Below, piece by piece: positions 27,041 to 35,475 of a stretch of 64,000 bases of DNA (within the stretch, counting starts at the first letter, position 1; each line of letters begins with the position of its first letter). Location: positions 16,390 through 80,389 of the forward strand of contig NZ_WHTD01000013.1 in the NCBI RefSeq assembly GCF_009379765.1, written 5' to 3'. The stretch is from Actinophytocola sp. GTDB lineage: Bacteria > Actinomycetota > Actinomycetes > Mycobacteriales > Pseudonocardiaceae. The notes under the pieces are model-generated. The model was not told where the DNA came from. It worked only from the letters and a program-made list of their open reading frames with translations, and searched no databases. Position numbers and translations under genes: made by a program.

Positions 27041-28662
27041 CAGGCGCCGCCGATCGGCGAGCCGACCCGCTGCACCTTCTGGGTGCCGGCCCGGACCCGG
27101 TAGGACCTCGCGTAGGACAGCGCGCTCGCCGGGTCGGCCTTGGTGGCGAGGAAGTACCAGTCCATCTGCGCGCCGGCCGGGGTCACCTCGAGCACCGAGG
27201 CGCCGTGCGAGTCGACCTCGACCCACTTGATGTGCCGGTTCAGCGTGGTCAGCGCGCCCTCGATGACCGGGCCGACGGTCCGCGGCGGCACGCCGGCGAT
27301 GTCGTCGATATTGTCCGAGGTGACCGAGGTGGCGACGAACTCGACCGCCACCGACGGCGACAGCGGGTACAGCGCGGCACTGCGCGGCACGTCGCTGGCC
27401 CACGAGGAGTGGATGTCGCCGGTGAGGAACACGGTGTCCCGCACGCCGTTGTCGGCGAGCGTGTCGAGCAGCCGGCGGCGGTCCGCGGCGTAGCCGTCCC
27501 ACTGGTCGGGGTTGATCACGCCGCCGTCGCGCGGCAGGCCGAGCAACTCGAGCAGCGGGCCGAGCAGGTCGCCCGGCAGCGGCGGCACGAGCACCGGCGC
27601 GACCATCACCGAGTTGCCGACGAGCTTCCACTGCGCGCCGCTGGTGACCAGGCCGTCCTGCAGCCACGCCATCTGCTCGGCCCCGGTGATCGACCGGTTC
27701 GGGTCGTCGGTGCCGTCGTCGAACGGCGGGACCTGCTGGGAGCGGTAGCTGCGCAGGTCGAGCATCGAGACCTCGGCGAGCAGGCCGAACCGCAGCCGCC
27801 GGTAGAGCCGGCCGGCCTCGTTGCGCACCGGCATCCACTCGAAGTACGCCTGGTGCGCCGCGGCCTTGCGCGCCGCGTAGTCGCCCTCGGTGTCCGGCTG
27901 GTGGTTCTCGGCGCCGCCGGACCACGCGTCGTTGGCGACCTCGTGGTCGTCCCAGGTCGCGATGACCGGGATGGTCGCGTGCAGGCGGGACAGGTGCTCG
28001 TCGGTCTTGTACTGCGCGTGCCGCTGCCGGTAGTCGGCGAGCGTGAGGATCTCGTGCGCGGGCTCGTGGGCGCGCACGCCCCCGCCGCCGCCCTCGTAGA
28101 TGTAGTCACCGAGGTGCAGCACGGCGTCGAGGTCGCCGCGCTCGGCGAGGTAGCGGTAGGCGGCGAAGTGGCCCTGCGGCAGGTTCGAGCAGGACACCAC
28201 GCCGAACCGCAGCCGGGCTACGGCCGCGGTCGCGGCGGGCGCCGTGCGGGTGGTGCCGACGGCGGAGACCGCGCCGCCGAGGTGGAAGCGGTAGTGGTAG
28301 GTGGTCGCCGGGGCGAGACCGGTCGCGTCGACCTTCACCGTGTGGTCCCGGTCCGGGCCGGTGCTCGCGGTGCCGGAGCCGACGACCGCACCGAACGCCG
28401 GGTCGGTGGCGATCTCCCAGCGCACGTCGACCGTCGGGCCCCGTCCGGAGCCGGGCGTGGACTCGGGGGTCGGGGTGACACGGGTCCACAGCAGGACCGC
28501 GTCGGGCAGCGGGTCGCCGGAGGCCACCCCGTGCGCGAACGCCGGCTCGGCGGCGTTCGCGGCTGTGGCACCGGCGGTCACTGCCGCCCCGCCGATCACC
28601 ACCCCGACGGTTGCCGCGCCAGATGCCCGTAAGACCGACCGACGGTCGAGGAGGTGATCCAT
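27040..28662 (-). CDS. phoD: Alkaline phosphatase D (PhoD), Tat-exported
   Basis: A 540-residue PhoD-family phosphatase/phosphodiesterase. Residues 1-38 form a twin-arginine signal (LDRRSVLRASGAATVGVVIG). The PhoD N-terminal domain starts HGVASGDPLPDAVLLWTRV; the metallophosphatase core has SCSNLPQGHFAAYR, LHLGDYIYEGG, ATWDDHEVANDAW, and FLTGDIHSSW. It uses Fe/Ca to release phosphate from phosphodiesters such as teichoic acids and phospholipid heads. It overlaps the next phosphatase gene by one base, so both belong to one phosphate-scavenging transcript. No clear PHO box repeat was found upstream. Confidence 0.93.
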   Translation of the reverse strand: MDHLLDRRSVLRASGAATVGVVIGGAAVTAGATAANAAEPAFAHGVASGDPLPDAVLLWTRVTPTPESTPGSGRGPTVDVRWEIATDPAFGAVVGSGTASTGPDRDHTVKVDATGLAPATTYHYRFHLGGAVSAVGTTRTAPAATAAVARLRFGVVSCSNLPQGHFAAYRYLAERGDLDAVLHLGDYIYEGGGGGVRAHEPAHEILTLADYRQRHAQYKTDEHLSRLHATIPVIATWDDHEVANDAWSGGAENHQPDTEGDYAARKAAAHQAYFEWMPVRNEAGRLYRRLRFGLLAEVSMLDLRSYRSQQVPPFDDGTDDPNRSITGAEQMAWLQDGLVTSGAQWKLVGNSVMVAPVLVPPLPGDLLGPLLELLGLPRDGGVINPDQWDGYAADRRRLLDTLADNGVRDTVFLTGDIHSSWASDVPRSAALYPLSPSVAVEFVATSVTSDNIDDIAGVPPRTVGPVIEGALTTLNRHIKWVEVDSHGASVLEVTPAGAQMDWYFLATKADPASALSYARSYRVRAGTQKVQRVGSPIGGA

Positions 28663-28734
28663 GTCTTCGGATCCTGGCGGAAACCACCCCCTGTGACATA
28701 CAGCCGTCTTGCGTAAACATTTGGTACACAGTTG

Positions 28735-28762
28735 CCATCTACTCGAAGTAGGTTACTGATGG
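28735..28762. promoter_or_regulatory. Palindromic site in the phoD-SDR divergent promoter
   Basis: CTACT-CGA-AGTAG (28739-28751) is a perfect inverted repeat inside a wider CCATC...GATGG (28735-28762). It sits 36 bases upstream of the SDR start in the divergent intergenic region and could bind a dimeric regulator. The regulator is unknown. Confidence 0.4.
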
Positions 28763-28797
28763 TAAGTTCGAGCGCAGGCAACCCGCGAGGAGGCGAC

Positions 28798-29703
28798 ATG
28801 TTCGGCAGGGAACGCAGCGTGCGCGGAAAGGTCGTGCTGATCACCGGGGCGGCGCGGGGCATCGGCGCCGGCGTGGCCAGGGAGCTCGCCTCCCGCGGCG
28901 CCAAGCTGGCTCTGGTCGGCCTGGAGGCGGACGAGCTCGCGAAGGTCGCCGCGGACTGCGGACCGGACGCCGGCTCGTGGGAGGCCGACGTGACCAGGTG
29001 GGAGGACCTCGAGCGCGCGGTCGCCGCGGTGGTCGAGCGGTACGGGCGGATCGACGTGGTGCTGGCGAACGCGGGCATCGCGGCCACCGGGTTCACCCGG
29101 TCCATCGACCGCAAGGCGTTCGAGCGGGTGATCGACGTGGACCTGCTCGGCGTGTGGCGCACGGTTCGGGTGACGCTGCCGCACCTGATCGAGAGCCGCG
29201 GGTACGCGCTGCTGGTGTCCTCGGCCGCGGCGATCGTGCACATCCCGGGCAACGCGGCGTACTCGGCGGCGAAGGCGGGTGTCGAGGCGTTCGCGAACTC
29301 GCTGCGCGCGGAGGTCCGGCATCTCGGCGTGGGCATCGGCGTGGCGCATCCGACCTGGATCGCGACCGACATGGTCGACAACGCCGACCAGCACCCGGTG
29401 TTCGGCCCGCTGCGCGCGGCCAACAAGGGGTTCGCGAGCAAGATCTACCCGCTGTCGGTGGCCGTCGACCTGATCAGCGCGGGCATCGCCGCGCGGGCGC
29501 GGGTGGTGCACGTGCAGGGCTGGGTCGGCGTGGTCAAGCTGGTCCGCGCCCTGGTGCCGCGGGTCGTCGAGCTGGCCGCCCGCAAGATCGTGCCGGCCGC
29601 GGACAAGGCGGCGCTGGCGGACATCGCGGAGCGCGGCGCCGAGGAGTCGAGCCTGGTCGGCCCGGGAGCGAGAGCTGCGGCCCGTAGCCACGGTGCGCTA
29701 TAA
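28798..29703 (+). CDS. Short-chain dehydrogenase/reductase
   Basis: A 301-residue SDR from ATG 28798, after GAGGAGG. NAD(P)-binding loop VVLITGAARGIGAGVA near residues 12-27, NAG motif VVLANAGIAA, catalytic Ser and YxxxK in LLVSSAAAI...NAAYSAAKAGVEAF. The extended C-terminus (about 60 residues beyond the Rossmann core) is typical of SDRs acting on lipids or steroids. Substrate unknown. Divergent from phoD, with a palindromic site between. Confidence 0.9.
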   Translation: MFGRERSVRGKVVLITGAARGIGAGVARELASRGAKLALVGLEADELAKVAADCGPDAGSWEADVTRWEDLERAVAAVVERYGRIDVVLANAGIAATGFTRSIDRKAFERVIDVDLLGVWRTVRVTLPHLIESRGYALLVSSAAAIVHIPGNAAYSAAKAGVEAFANSLRAEVRHLGVGIGVAHPTWIATDMVDNADQHPVFGPLRAANKGFASKIYPLSVAVDLISAGIAARARVVHVQGWVGVVKLVRALVPRVVELAARKIVPAADKAALADIAERGAEESSLVGPGARAAARSHGAL

Positions 29704-29733
29704 CCGAGGCTCACCGGCAGGCTGGAGGCGCGG

Positions 29734-30201
29734 ATGTCGCGACGGGCACAGATCGTCATGACCCCGGAGGAGATCAAGGACTTCCTCGCCGACGGGAAGG
29801 TCGCGAACATCGCGACGATCGGCCCGAACGGGCGGCCGCACCTGGTGGCCCTGTGGTACGTCCCGCGCGGCGACGGCATCGCGACGTGGACCTACGCCAG
29901 CTCGCAGAAGGCGGCGAACCTGCGCAGGCTCGCGCAGGCGACGGTGCTGGTCGAGACCGGGGACACCTACGACCAGCTGCGCGGCGTGTCGATGGAGTGC
30001 GACGTCGAGCTGGTCGGCGACACCGAGAAGGTCGCGCTGATCGGCACCGAGCTGATGCGCCGGTACAACAGCGGGGAACCCGAGGTGGCCACGGCGGCGA
30101 CCCAGTTCGTGCGGGTGCAGGCGGTGAAGCGGGTCGGCCTGGTCCTGACGCCGACGAAGGTGGTCAGCTGGGACCACCGCAAGCTGGGTGGGACCTACTG
30201 A
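29734..30201 (+). CDS. PPOX-class F420/FMN-dependent protein
   Basis: A 155-residue split-barrel flavoprotein: MTPEEIKDFLADGKVANIAT, GPNGRPHLVALWYVP and ATWTYASSQKAANLRR form the nucleotide-binding barrel of the pyridoxamine-5'-phosphate-oxidase-like family. Members of this subgroup in actinomycetes use F420 or FMN to reduce or oxidise small molecules. It lies 30 bases after the SDR gene on the same strand, so they may be co-transcribed. The last seven bases overlap the end of the convergent YciI gene. Confidence 0.88.
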   Translation: MSRRAQIVMTPEEIKDFLADGKVANIATIGPNGRPHLVALWYVPRGDGIATWTYASSQKAANLRRLAQATVLVETGDTYDQLRGVSMECDVELVGDTEKVALIGTELMRRYNSGEPEVATAATQFVRVQAVKRVGLVLTPTKVVSWDHRKLGGTY

Positions 30202-30476
30202 GCCCACTTCCCGAGCACGAGCTTCCACTCGTGCACGGTTCGCGCCGCAGCGACGGCTTCGGTGGAGTACGGGTCCTCGTCGAGGAGCGTGTCGAGCTCG
30301 GTGCGGTCCTCGACCCGGTAGATCGCGAACCCGGCGGAGTCGTCGGACCACGGCCCGGCGGCGGTGACCCGGCCCTCGTCGGCGAGCCGCCGCAGGTACT
30401 CGCGGTGCCGCGGTCGCGCGGCGGCGAGCTTGTCGCGGTCCGCCACGTAGGTGGTCTCGACGGTGAACCAGACCAT
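30195..30476 (-). CDS. YciI-family protein
   Basis: A 93-residue protein of the YCII/dimeric alpha-beta barrel family: VWFTVETTYVADRDKLAAAR, RPRHREYLRRLADEGRVTAA, GPWSDDSAGFAIYRVEDRTE. The conserved His-Asp pair of the family is represented by RHREYL and DDSAGF. Function of the family is mostly unknown (some hydrolytic or muconolactone-isomerase-like). ATG 30476 is the likely start; the longer frame to 30512 lacks support. Convergent with the PPOX gene, overlapping it by seven bases. Confidence 0.85.
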   Translation of the reverse strand: MVWFTVETTYVADRDKLAAARPRHREYLRRLADEGRVTAAGPWSDDSAGFAIYRVEDRTELDTLLDEDPYSTEAVAAARTVHEWKLVLGKWAQ

Positions 30477-30558
30477 CGGCGGGCTCCCCGGGGTCGGTGG
30501 CGCTGACCGCACGCTACTGGCGCTGTCCGCGGCTGACGTGGACCGGTACGGTTTCCGC

Positions 30559-31152
30559 GTGGCAGGGGACGGTCAGGGCGGCAGCACCGAGCGGACTGTC
30601 GAGCGCACGCTCGGGCATCTGCGGGCCATCGACACCGGAAGTTTCGCGGTGCCCGGCAAGGAGCCGCCACCGCTCACCCTCGAGGACCTGTACCGGACGC
30701 ATCGCATGCGCCTGGTCCGCCTCGCGGTGCTGCTGGTCGACGAGCCGGCGACCGCCGAGGACGTGGTGCAGGAGGCCTTCACCGGCCTGCACCGCAACTG
30801 GGGCAACCTCCGCGACGCGGCCGCGGCCCTGGGCTACCTGCGCACGGCGGTGGTCAACGGCTCCCGGAGCGTCCTGCGGCGCCGCAAGACCGCGCGCGAG
30901 TACACCCCGCCGCACCAGGTGAACGCGAGGTCGGCGGAGAGCCTGGCGATGCTGACGGCGGAGCACCAGTCGGTGGTGCGGGCGCTGTCGCAGCTGCCGC
31001 CGCGGCAGCGGGAGGTGCTGGTGCTGCGTTACTACGGCGACCTCTCGGAAGCGGAGATCGCCGACGCGGCCGGCATCTCGAAGGGCACCGTGAAGTCCAC
31101 GGCGAGCCGCGCGTTGGACGCCCTGCAGAAGATCATGGGCTCGCCGAGCTGA
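30559..31152 (+). CDS. SigE-family RNA polymerase sigma factor, second copy
   Basis: From GTG 30559 it encodes about 197 residues: a 40-residue N-terminal extension, then region 2 (DLYRTHRMRLVRLAVLLV, TAEDVVQEAFTGLHRNWGNL) and region 4 (LPPRQREVLVLRYYGDLS, AGISKGTVKSTASRALDAL). It belongs to the SigE70 group like the gene at 3408. No ribosome site precedes the GTG, but TACGGT lies 7 bases upstream, as in leaderless actinobacterial genes; the frame also opens earlier, at 30451. No membrane anti-sigma partner follows within the next 260 bases. Confidence 0.88.
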   Translation: MAGDGQGGSTERTVERTLGHLRAIDTGSFAVPGKEPPPLTLEDLYRTHRMRLVRLAVLLVDEPATAEDVVQEAFTGLHRNWGNLRDAAAALGYLRTAVVNGSRSVLRRRKTAREYTPPHQVNARSAESLAMLTAEHQSVVRALSQLPPRQREVLVLRYYGDLSEAEIADAAGISKGTVKSTASRALDALQKIMGSPS

Positions 31153-31317
31153 CCGGCTCGGACCCACGAGCACTCGGCGGCAACTCACCCATGCCCGCGG
31201 CGTCGCGATACGCCGCCTCGCCAGCCGTCCCGGCAGGCGGATGATGTGAGCGGCGCACGAACGGCGCAAACTCCCGACGTGGACCCCCAAAGGCGACCTC
31301 GCGCGCGTGCGCGATGC

Positions 31318-31424
31318 AGCCCCCGCCCTCTCCGGGGCACCCCGATGGCTCCATTCTATCGGTGGGGGTGACCGGGCCAGCGTTGTCGATCTCGACTGTG
31401 GATAAGTGGGTGGGTTGTGGACAG
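31318..31424 (+). repeat. 107-bp intergenic repeat with two DnaA-box-like sites, copy 1
   Basis: Matches 49457-49563 without any net insertion or deletion. Shared blocks are AGCCCCC(G/A)CCCTCTCC at the start, TCTATCG 37 bases in (31355), TGTGGATAA a further 42 bases in (31397) and TGTGGACAG after 19 more (31416). Between them the sequence differs. A GCGCGCGTGCGC-type GC palindrome lies just upstream in both. It fills most of the 264-base gap after the second sigma factor. No coding or known RNA family was recognised. The TGTGGAYAA words are DnaA-box-like on the opposite strand. Confidence 0.7.
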
Positions 31425-31611
31425 TGGTGCGAGGCCCCGGTGGGTTCGGGAAGCCGGGCTGCTGGTCGCCGAGATGGCGGCCGCTTACGTGGTCGTCGTC
31501 GTGGTGGCGTTGCTCTTCGACTGGGCCTCACCGTGGGTGACCGGGCTCATCGGTCCCGGTGGCGTGCTCTGCGGTTTGGTGTTCGGCACGGTGGCACGGC
31601 GCAGAACGTGA
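31417..31611 (+). CDS. Small membrane protein (64 residues)
   Basis: GTG 31417 or a later start (ATG 31474) opens a frame with strong G/C third-position bias, encoding AEMAAAYVVVVVVALLFDWA, a Trp-containing turn and a second hydrophobic stretch ending VFGTVARRRT. Two membrane helices with a basic C-terminus, so it is probably a small inner-membrane protein. The GTG start lies inside the preceding repeat and may not be the true one. Function unknown. Confidence 0.5.
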   Translation: MDSGARPRWVREAGLLVAEMAAAYVVVVVVALLFDWASPWVTGLIGPGGVLCGLVFGTVARRRT

Positions 31612-31629
31612 GCTGACCGTTACCCGCGA

Positions 31630-31695
31630 ACCAATCTCATTGGTATCTTGTGAATAGTCCCCACCCGGTCAAGTACCGCTATGGTATAGACCAAT
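31630..31695 (+). promoter_or_regulatory. DasR-like operator (dre) upstream of nagA
   Basis: TGGTATAGACCA at 31682-31693 matches 11 of 12 bases of the dre core TGGTCTAGACCA bound by DasR, the GntR-family regulator of N-acetylglucosamine use in actinomycetes. A second palindrome, ACCAATCTCATTGGT (31630-31644), shares the half-site ATTGGT. Both lie within 100 bases of the nagA start, so control by aminosugar-phosphate is expected. Confidence 0.7.
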
Positions 31696-31726
31696 AGTCG
31701 TGAGTCGGCGGTTCAAGGGGAGTGGC

Positions 31727-32869
31727 ATGGCTGCGCAGCTCATCGCCCGGGCCAGGGTGGCTACGCCGGACGGCGTGGTCGATCCCGGATGGGTGCTCGT
31801 CGAGGACGGCGCGATCAGCGCGGTCGGCGCCGGCGACCCGCCCGACCGGCCCGACGCCAGGACAACCGACGCCAAGGGGGCATGGGTGGTCCCCGGGTTC
31901 GTCGACCTCCACTGCCACGGCGGCGGCGGCGCGGCGTTCACCAGCACCGATCCCGCGCAGGTCCGGCACGCGGTCGACGCGCACCGCAGGCACGGCACCA
32001 CCACGATGCTCGCCAGCCTCGTCTCCCGGCCGGTTCCGGAGCTGGTCGAGCAGGTCGCCTCGCTGCGGGAGCTCGTCGCCGACAGGCTCATCGCCGGCAT
32101 CCACCTCGAAGGCCCGTTCCTCTCCGCCGCCCGCTGCGGGGCGCACGACCCCGCGGTCCTCCGGCCGCCGGACGCCACCTCCGTCGACACGCTGCTCAGC
32201 GCCGGCAAGGGCGCCATCCGCATGGTCACCATCGCGCCCGAGCTCGACGGCGCGGTGCCCGCGGTGAAGCGATTAGTCGACGCCGGGGTGCTCGCCGCGG
32301 TGGGTCACACCGACGCCCTGGCCGAGGACGTGGTCCCCGCGGTCGACGCCGGCGCCAGCGTCGCCACCCACCTCTTCAACGGCATGCGCCCGCTCCACCA
32401 CCGCGAGCCCGGCCCGATCGGCACGCTCCTCGACGACGAGCGGGTCACCGTCGAGCTGATCTGCGACCTCGTCCACCTGCACCCGACCGTCGTGCGGCTG
32501 GCCGCCCGGCACGCGGGTGCCGGGCGAACGGTGCTGATCACCGACGCGATCTCGGCCGCGGCCGCGGGCGACGGCGTGTACGACATCGGCGGGCTCGAGG
32601 TCACGGTCACCGACGGCATCCCGACGCTCGCCGGCGGCGGGTCGCTCGCCGGCAGCACGCTCACGATGGACGCCGCGTTCCGCAACCTCGTGCAGGGCTG
32701 TGGGCTAGGTGTGCTGGAGGCCGTCGCCGCCGCGTCGACCCGGCCCGCCGAGCTGCTGGGCCTCGGTACCGTCACCGGCCGGATCGCCGCCGAGTACGCC
32801 GCCGACCTGGTCCTGCTCGACGAGACCCTGCACCCGAGTGCGGTCATGCACCGCGGCGGCTGGGTATAG
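31727..32869 (+). CDS. nagA: N-acetylglucosamine-6-phosphate deacetylase
   Basis: A 380-residue amidohydrolase that removes acetate from GlcNAc-6-phosphate in chitin and cell-wall sugar use. ATG 31727 has AAGGGGAG upstream. Metal site VDLHCHGGGG, EGPFLSAARCGAHD, HTDALAEDVV, THLFNGMRPLHHREPG with further ligands, and the catalytic aspartate in LITDAISAAA are intact. The usual partner nagB is absent here. A DasR-like operator directly upstream explains regulation. Confidence 0.94.
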   Translation: MAAQLIARARVATPDGVVDPGWVLVEDGAISAVGAGDPPDRPDARTTDAKGAWVVPGFVDLHCHGGGGAAFTSTDPAQVRHAVDAHRRHGTTTMLASLVSRPVPELVEQVASLRELVADRLIAGIHLEGPFLSAARCGAHDPAVLRPPDATSVDTLLSAGKGAIRMVTIAPELDGAVPAVKRLVDAGVLAAVGHTDALAEDVVPAVDAGASVATHLFNGMRPLHHREPGPIGTLLDDERVTVELICDLVHLHPTVVRLAARHAGAGRTVLITDAISAAAAGDGVYDIGGLEVTVTDGIPTLAGGGSLAGSTLTMDAAFRNLVQGCGLGVLEAVAAASTRPAELLGLGTVTGRIAAEYAADLVLLDETLHPSAVMHRGGWV

Positions 32870-32879
32870 CGTCAGCGGT

Positions 32880-33182
32880 GTGACCGACGATCCGGAACGG
32901 CTGGTCGCCGAGGCGCTGCGGGCGCACGCGGCACGCACGCCGCTACCGGAACCCGCGCACGTCGACCTGACCAGCCCGGTCCTCGGCAGCTACGGCCTGC
33001 TGTCCGGCAGTGGCGTGACCCTGCCGGCGGCCGACCCGCCCACCGTGCGCAGGCTCCCCGTGGCCGACCGGACCACCCGGCTGGAGCCCGAGAGCCGGGT
33101 CGCGGTCGGCTGGGTCATCCTGCTGGCGCTGCTCCTGGGCCTGGCCACGGGTGCGGTCGTCGGGCTGCTCACCCTTCTATAG
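32880..33182 (+). CDS. Small membrane-tail protein of unknown function
   Basis: A 100-residue protein from GTG 32880: a soluble N-terminal 75 residues (MTDDPERLVAEALRAHAART) and one C-terminal transmembrane helix (VGWVILLALLLGLATGAVVG) with only a few residues outside. It is thus a tail-anchored type protein. It starts 10 bases after nagA, so it is probably in the same transcript. Homologues in Pseudonocardiales are uncharacterised. Confidence 0.7.
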   Translation: MTDDPERLVAEALRAHAARTPLPEPAHVDLTSPVLGSYGLLSGSGVTLPAADPPTVRRLPVADRTTRLEPESRVAVGWVILLALLLGLATGAVVGLLTLL

Positions 33183-33214
33183 GCATATATAGGGCTTTGG
33201 GTACCTTGGTCCGC

Positions 33215-33889
33215 GTGACCCTTGCCAGCGCCACCGTGCACTCGATGTCGATCCTGCCGTCATGGCTGGACCCCGAGGTCATCCTCCGCGGGATGGGCGG
33301 CTGGGCACTCGCGGTGCTGTGCCTGATCATCTTCGCGGAGTGCGGGCTGCTGGTCGGGTTCTTCCTGCCGGGCGACTCGCTTCTGTTCACCGCCGGGTTG
33401 TTCGTGGCGAGCGGCGCCGTCGACCACCCGCTGTGGCTGGTGTGCGTGCTGGTCACGGTGTGCGCGTTCGTCGGCAACGTCTGCGGCTACTGGATCGGCG
33501 CCAAGGCCGGACCGGCCATGTTCAGCAAGCCGGACTCGAAGCTGTTCAAGAAGGAGTACGTCGACAAGACGCACGAGTTCTTCGAGAAGTACGGCACGCG
33601 GGCCATCGTCATGGCGCGGTTCGTGCCGATCGTGCGCACGTTCATCACGGCGATGGCGGGTGTCGGTCGGATGGACCCGAAGCGCTACTTCGTCTACTCG
33701 GCCATCGGGGGCGTCGGGTGGGCCACCGGCGTCACCGTGCTCGGCTACTTCCTCGGCCAGATCTCGTTCGTGCACGAGAACATCGAGGCCATGCTGGTCC
33801 TGATCGTGCTGGTCTCGCTCATCCCGATCGTCATCGAGGTCATCCGGGCGCGCCGGCAGAAGAAGCACGTGGCGACCGAAAGCCCCTGA
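33215..33889 (+). CDS. DedA-family membrane protein, copy 1
   Basis: About 224 residues from GTG 33215; another start at 33245 (MSILPSW) is possible. It has the DedA/VTT core: FAECGLLVGFFLPGDSLLFTAG, GNVCGYWIGAKAG and ARFVPIVRTFITAMAGVGRM with the conserved arginines, followed by two more helices. DedA proteins act as proton-coupled flippases for undecaprenyl phosphate or phospholipid heads. A paralogue of the same class lies at 36697, with a different C-terminal tail. Confidence 0.9.
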   Translation: MTLASATVHSMSILPSWLDPEVILRGMGGWALAVLCLIIFAECGLLVGFFLPGDSLLFTAGLFVASGAVDHPLWLVCVLVTVCAFVGNVCGYWIGAKAGPAMFSKPDSKLFKKEYVDKTHEFFEKYGTRAIVMARFVPIVRTFITAMAGVGRMDPKRYFVYSAIGGVGWATGVTVLGYFLGQISFVHENIEAMLVLIVLVSLIPIVIEVIRARRQKKHVATESP

Positions 33890-33893
33890 GCCC

Positions 33894-35288
33894 TCAGGAC
33901 ATCGCGAACATCGACCCCGGGTTGAACAGGTTGCCCGGGTCGAGTGCGGCCTTGATGGACCGGTGCACGCGCAGGCCGACCGGGCCGATCTCGCGCTCCA
34001 GCCACTCGCGCTTGATCTTGCCGATGCCGTGCTCGCCGGTGACAGTGCCGCCGAGCGAGAGGCCCACGGCGAGGATGTCGTTGAACGCCTGGTTCGCCCG
34101 CTCGAACTCCGACTCCGACGTCGGGTCGTAGACGATCGTCGGATGCATGTTGCCGTCGCCCGCGTGGCCGACGACCGGGACCCGCAGGTCGACCTCGGCG
34201 CTGATCCGCTCGCACGCCGAGATGAGGTCCGCGATCTTGGTCCGCGGCACGCACACGTCGTCGGTCATCCAGGCGCCGTAGACCTCCAGCGCCATCAGCA
34301 CCGCACGCCGGGCGGCGAGGAGCAGCTGTCCCTCGGCCGGGTCGAACGTCGAGTGCACCAGGTCCGCGCCCACGTCATGGCAGACCTGCTCGATCGCGCG
34401 CAGCTCCTGCCGCGCCGCCTCGCCGCCGGAGTCGGACTGGCACAGCAGCAGCGCCGCGCAGCCCTTGCCGGCGCCGAGCTCGGTCTTCAGGTGCGTCTCG
34501 ACGGCCTCGATCGAGGTCGAGTCCATGATCTCCATGAGCGACGGGACGATGCCCTCGCGAACGATCCGGCTCACCGCGGCACCGGCGGCGGCGACCGTCG
34601 AGAACGCGGCGACCATCGTGCCCGGCGCCTGGGGCAGCGGCCGCAGCGCGAGCGTCGCCTGGGTGATCACGCCGAGGGTGCCCTCGCTGCCGATGAACAG
34701 CTTCGTGAGGTCGTAGCCGGCCACGCCCTTGACCGTGCGCCGGCCGGTCCTCAGCAGCTCGCCGTCCGCGAGCACGACCTCCAGGCCCAGCACGGAGTCG
34801 GTGGTGACGCCGTACTTCACGCAGCACAGCCCGCCCGCGTTGGTGGACAGGTTGCCGCCGATCGTGCACCAGTCATAGCTCGACGGGTCCGGCGGATAGA
34901 AGAGGCCGTGCTTCTCGACCGCGCCGCGGAGGTCGAGGTTCACCACCCCCGGCTGCACGACGGCGAGCCGGTTGTCCGGGTCGACCTCGATGATCTCGTT
35001 CATCCGGGTGGTCACCAACACGACACAGCCGTCGATCGCGTTGGCCGCTCCGGAGAGCCCGCTGCCCGCACCACGCGGCACGATCGGCACGCCGGCCGCC
35101 GCGCAGGCCCGCACCACCGCCCGCACCTGACCCGCGTCGCCCGGGAGCACGACGGCCAGTGGGTTGCCGTGCGGGGCGAGCGGCATCATGTCGCGCCGGT
35201 AGCTGTCGGTGACGTCCGGATCGACGAGCACCGTGCCCTTCCCCAGCGCTGCGGTCAGGGTGTGCAGCAGATCGTTGCGCGTGGTCAC
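33894..35288 (-). CDS. FAD-linked oxidase (GlcD/D-lactate dehydrogenase type)
   Basis: A 464-residue VAO-family flavoprotein. FAD-binding domain with VVRACAAAGVPIVPRGAGSG, SSYDWCTIGGNLSTNAGGLC and YGVTTDSVLGLEVVL; C-terminal cap with VGHAGDGNMHPTIVYDP and GTVTGEHGIGKIKREWL (metal/FAD ligands). It oxidises glycolate, D-lactate or a similar 2-hydroxy acid to the keto acid. The companion GlcE and GlcF genes are absent here, so it resembles the self-standing GlcD/FAD-binding oxidases. Convergent with DedA, 4 bases apart. Confidence 0.9.
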   Translation of the reverse strand: MTTRNDLLHTLTAALGKGTVLVDPDVTDSYRRDMMPLAPHGNPLAVVLPGDAGQVRAVVRACAAAGVPIVPRGAGSGLSGAANAIDGCVVLVTTRMNEIIEVDPDNRLAVVQPGVVNLDLRGAVEKHGLFYPPDPSSYDWCTIGGNLSTNAGGLCCVKYGVTTDSVLGLEVVLADGELLRTGRRTVKGVAGYDLTKLFIGSEGTLGVITQATLALRPLPQAPGTMVAAFSTVAAAGAAVSRIVREGIVPSLMEIMDSTSIEAVETHLKTELGAGKGCAALLLCQSDSGGEAARQELRAIEQVCHDVGADLVHSTFDPAEGQLLLAARRAVLMALEVYGAWMTDDVCVPRTKIADLISACERISAEVDLRVPVVGHAGDGNMHPTIVYDPTSESEFERANQAFNDILAVGLSLGGTVTGEHGIGKIKREWLEREIGPVGLRVHRSIKAALDPGNLFNPGSMFAMS

Positions 35289-35475
35289 AGTTGAACCGTA
35301 ACCGCCTCTTCGAGTGTATTTCGAGTCCCTGTACCGACACTTGAGTCACGAGTACGTGCGGGAACCGGTGCCGAACCGAAATCGTGTCCACGACTTTCGG
35401 GGGCTCGTCCTGACATGTCGATGATTTACAGTCAAAGGTGTCTGATCAACGATGACGGGCTGGAGGTGGTGCGCC

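Noticed and set aside
28663..28797. PHO box before phoD
   Set aside because: No convincing GTTCACC direct repeats were found; phosphate control would be a guess.
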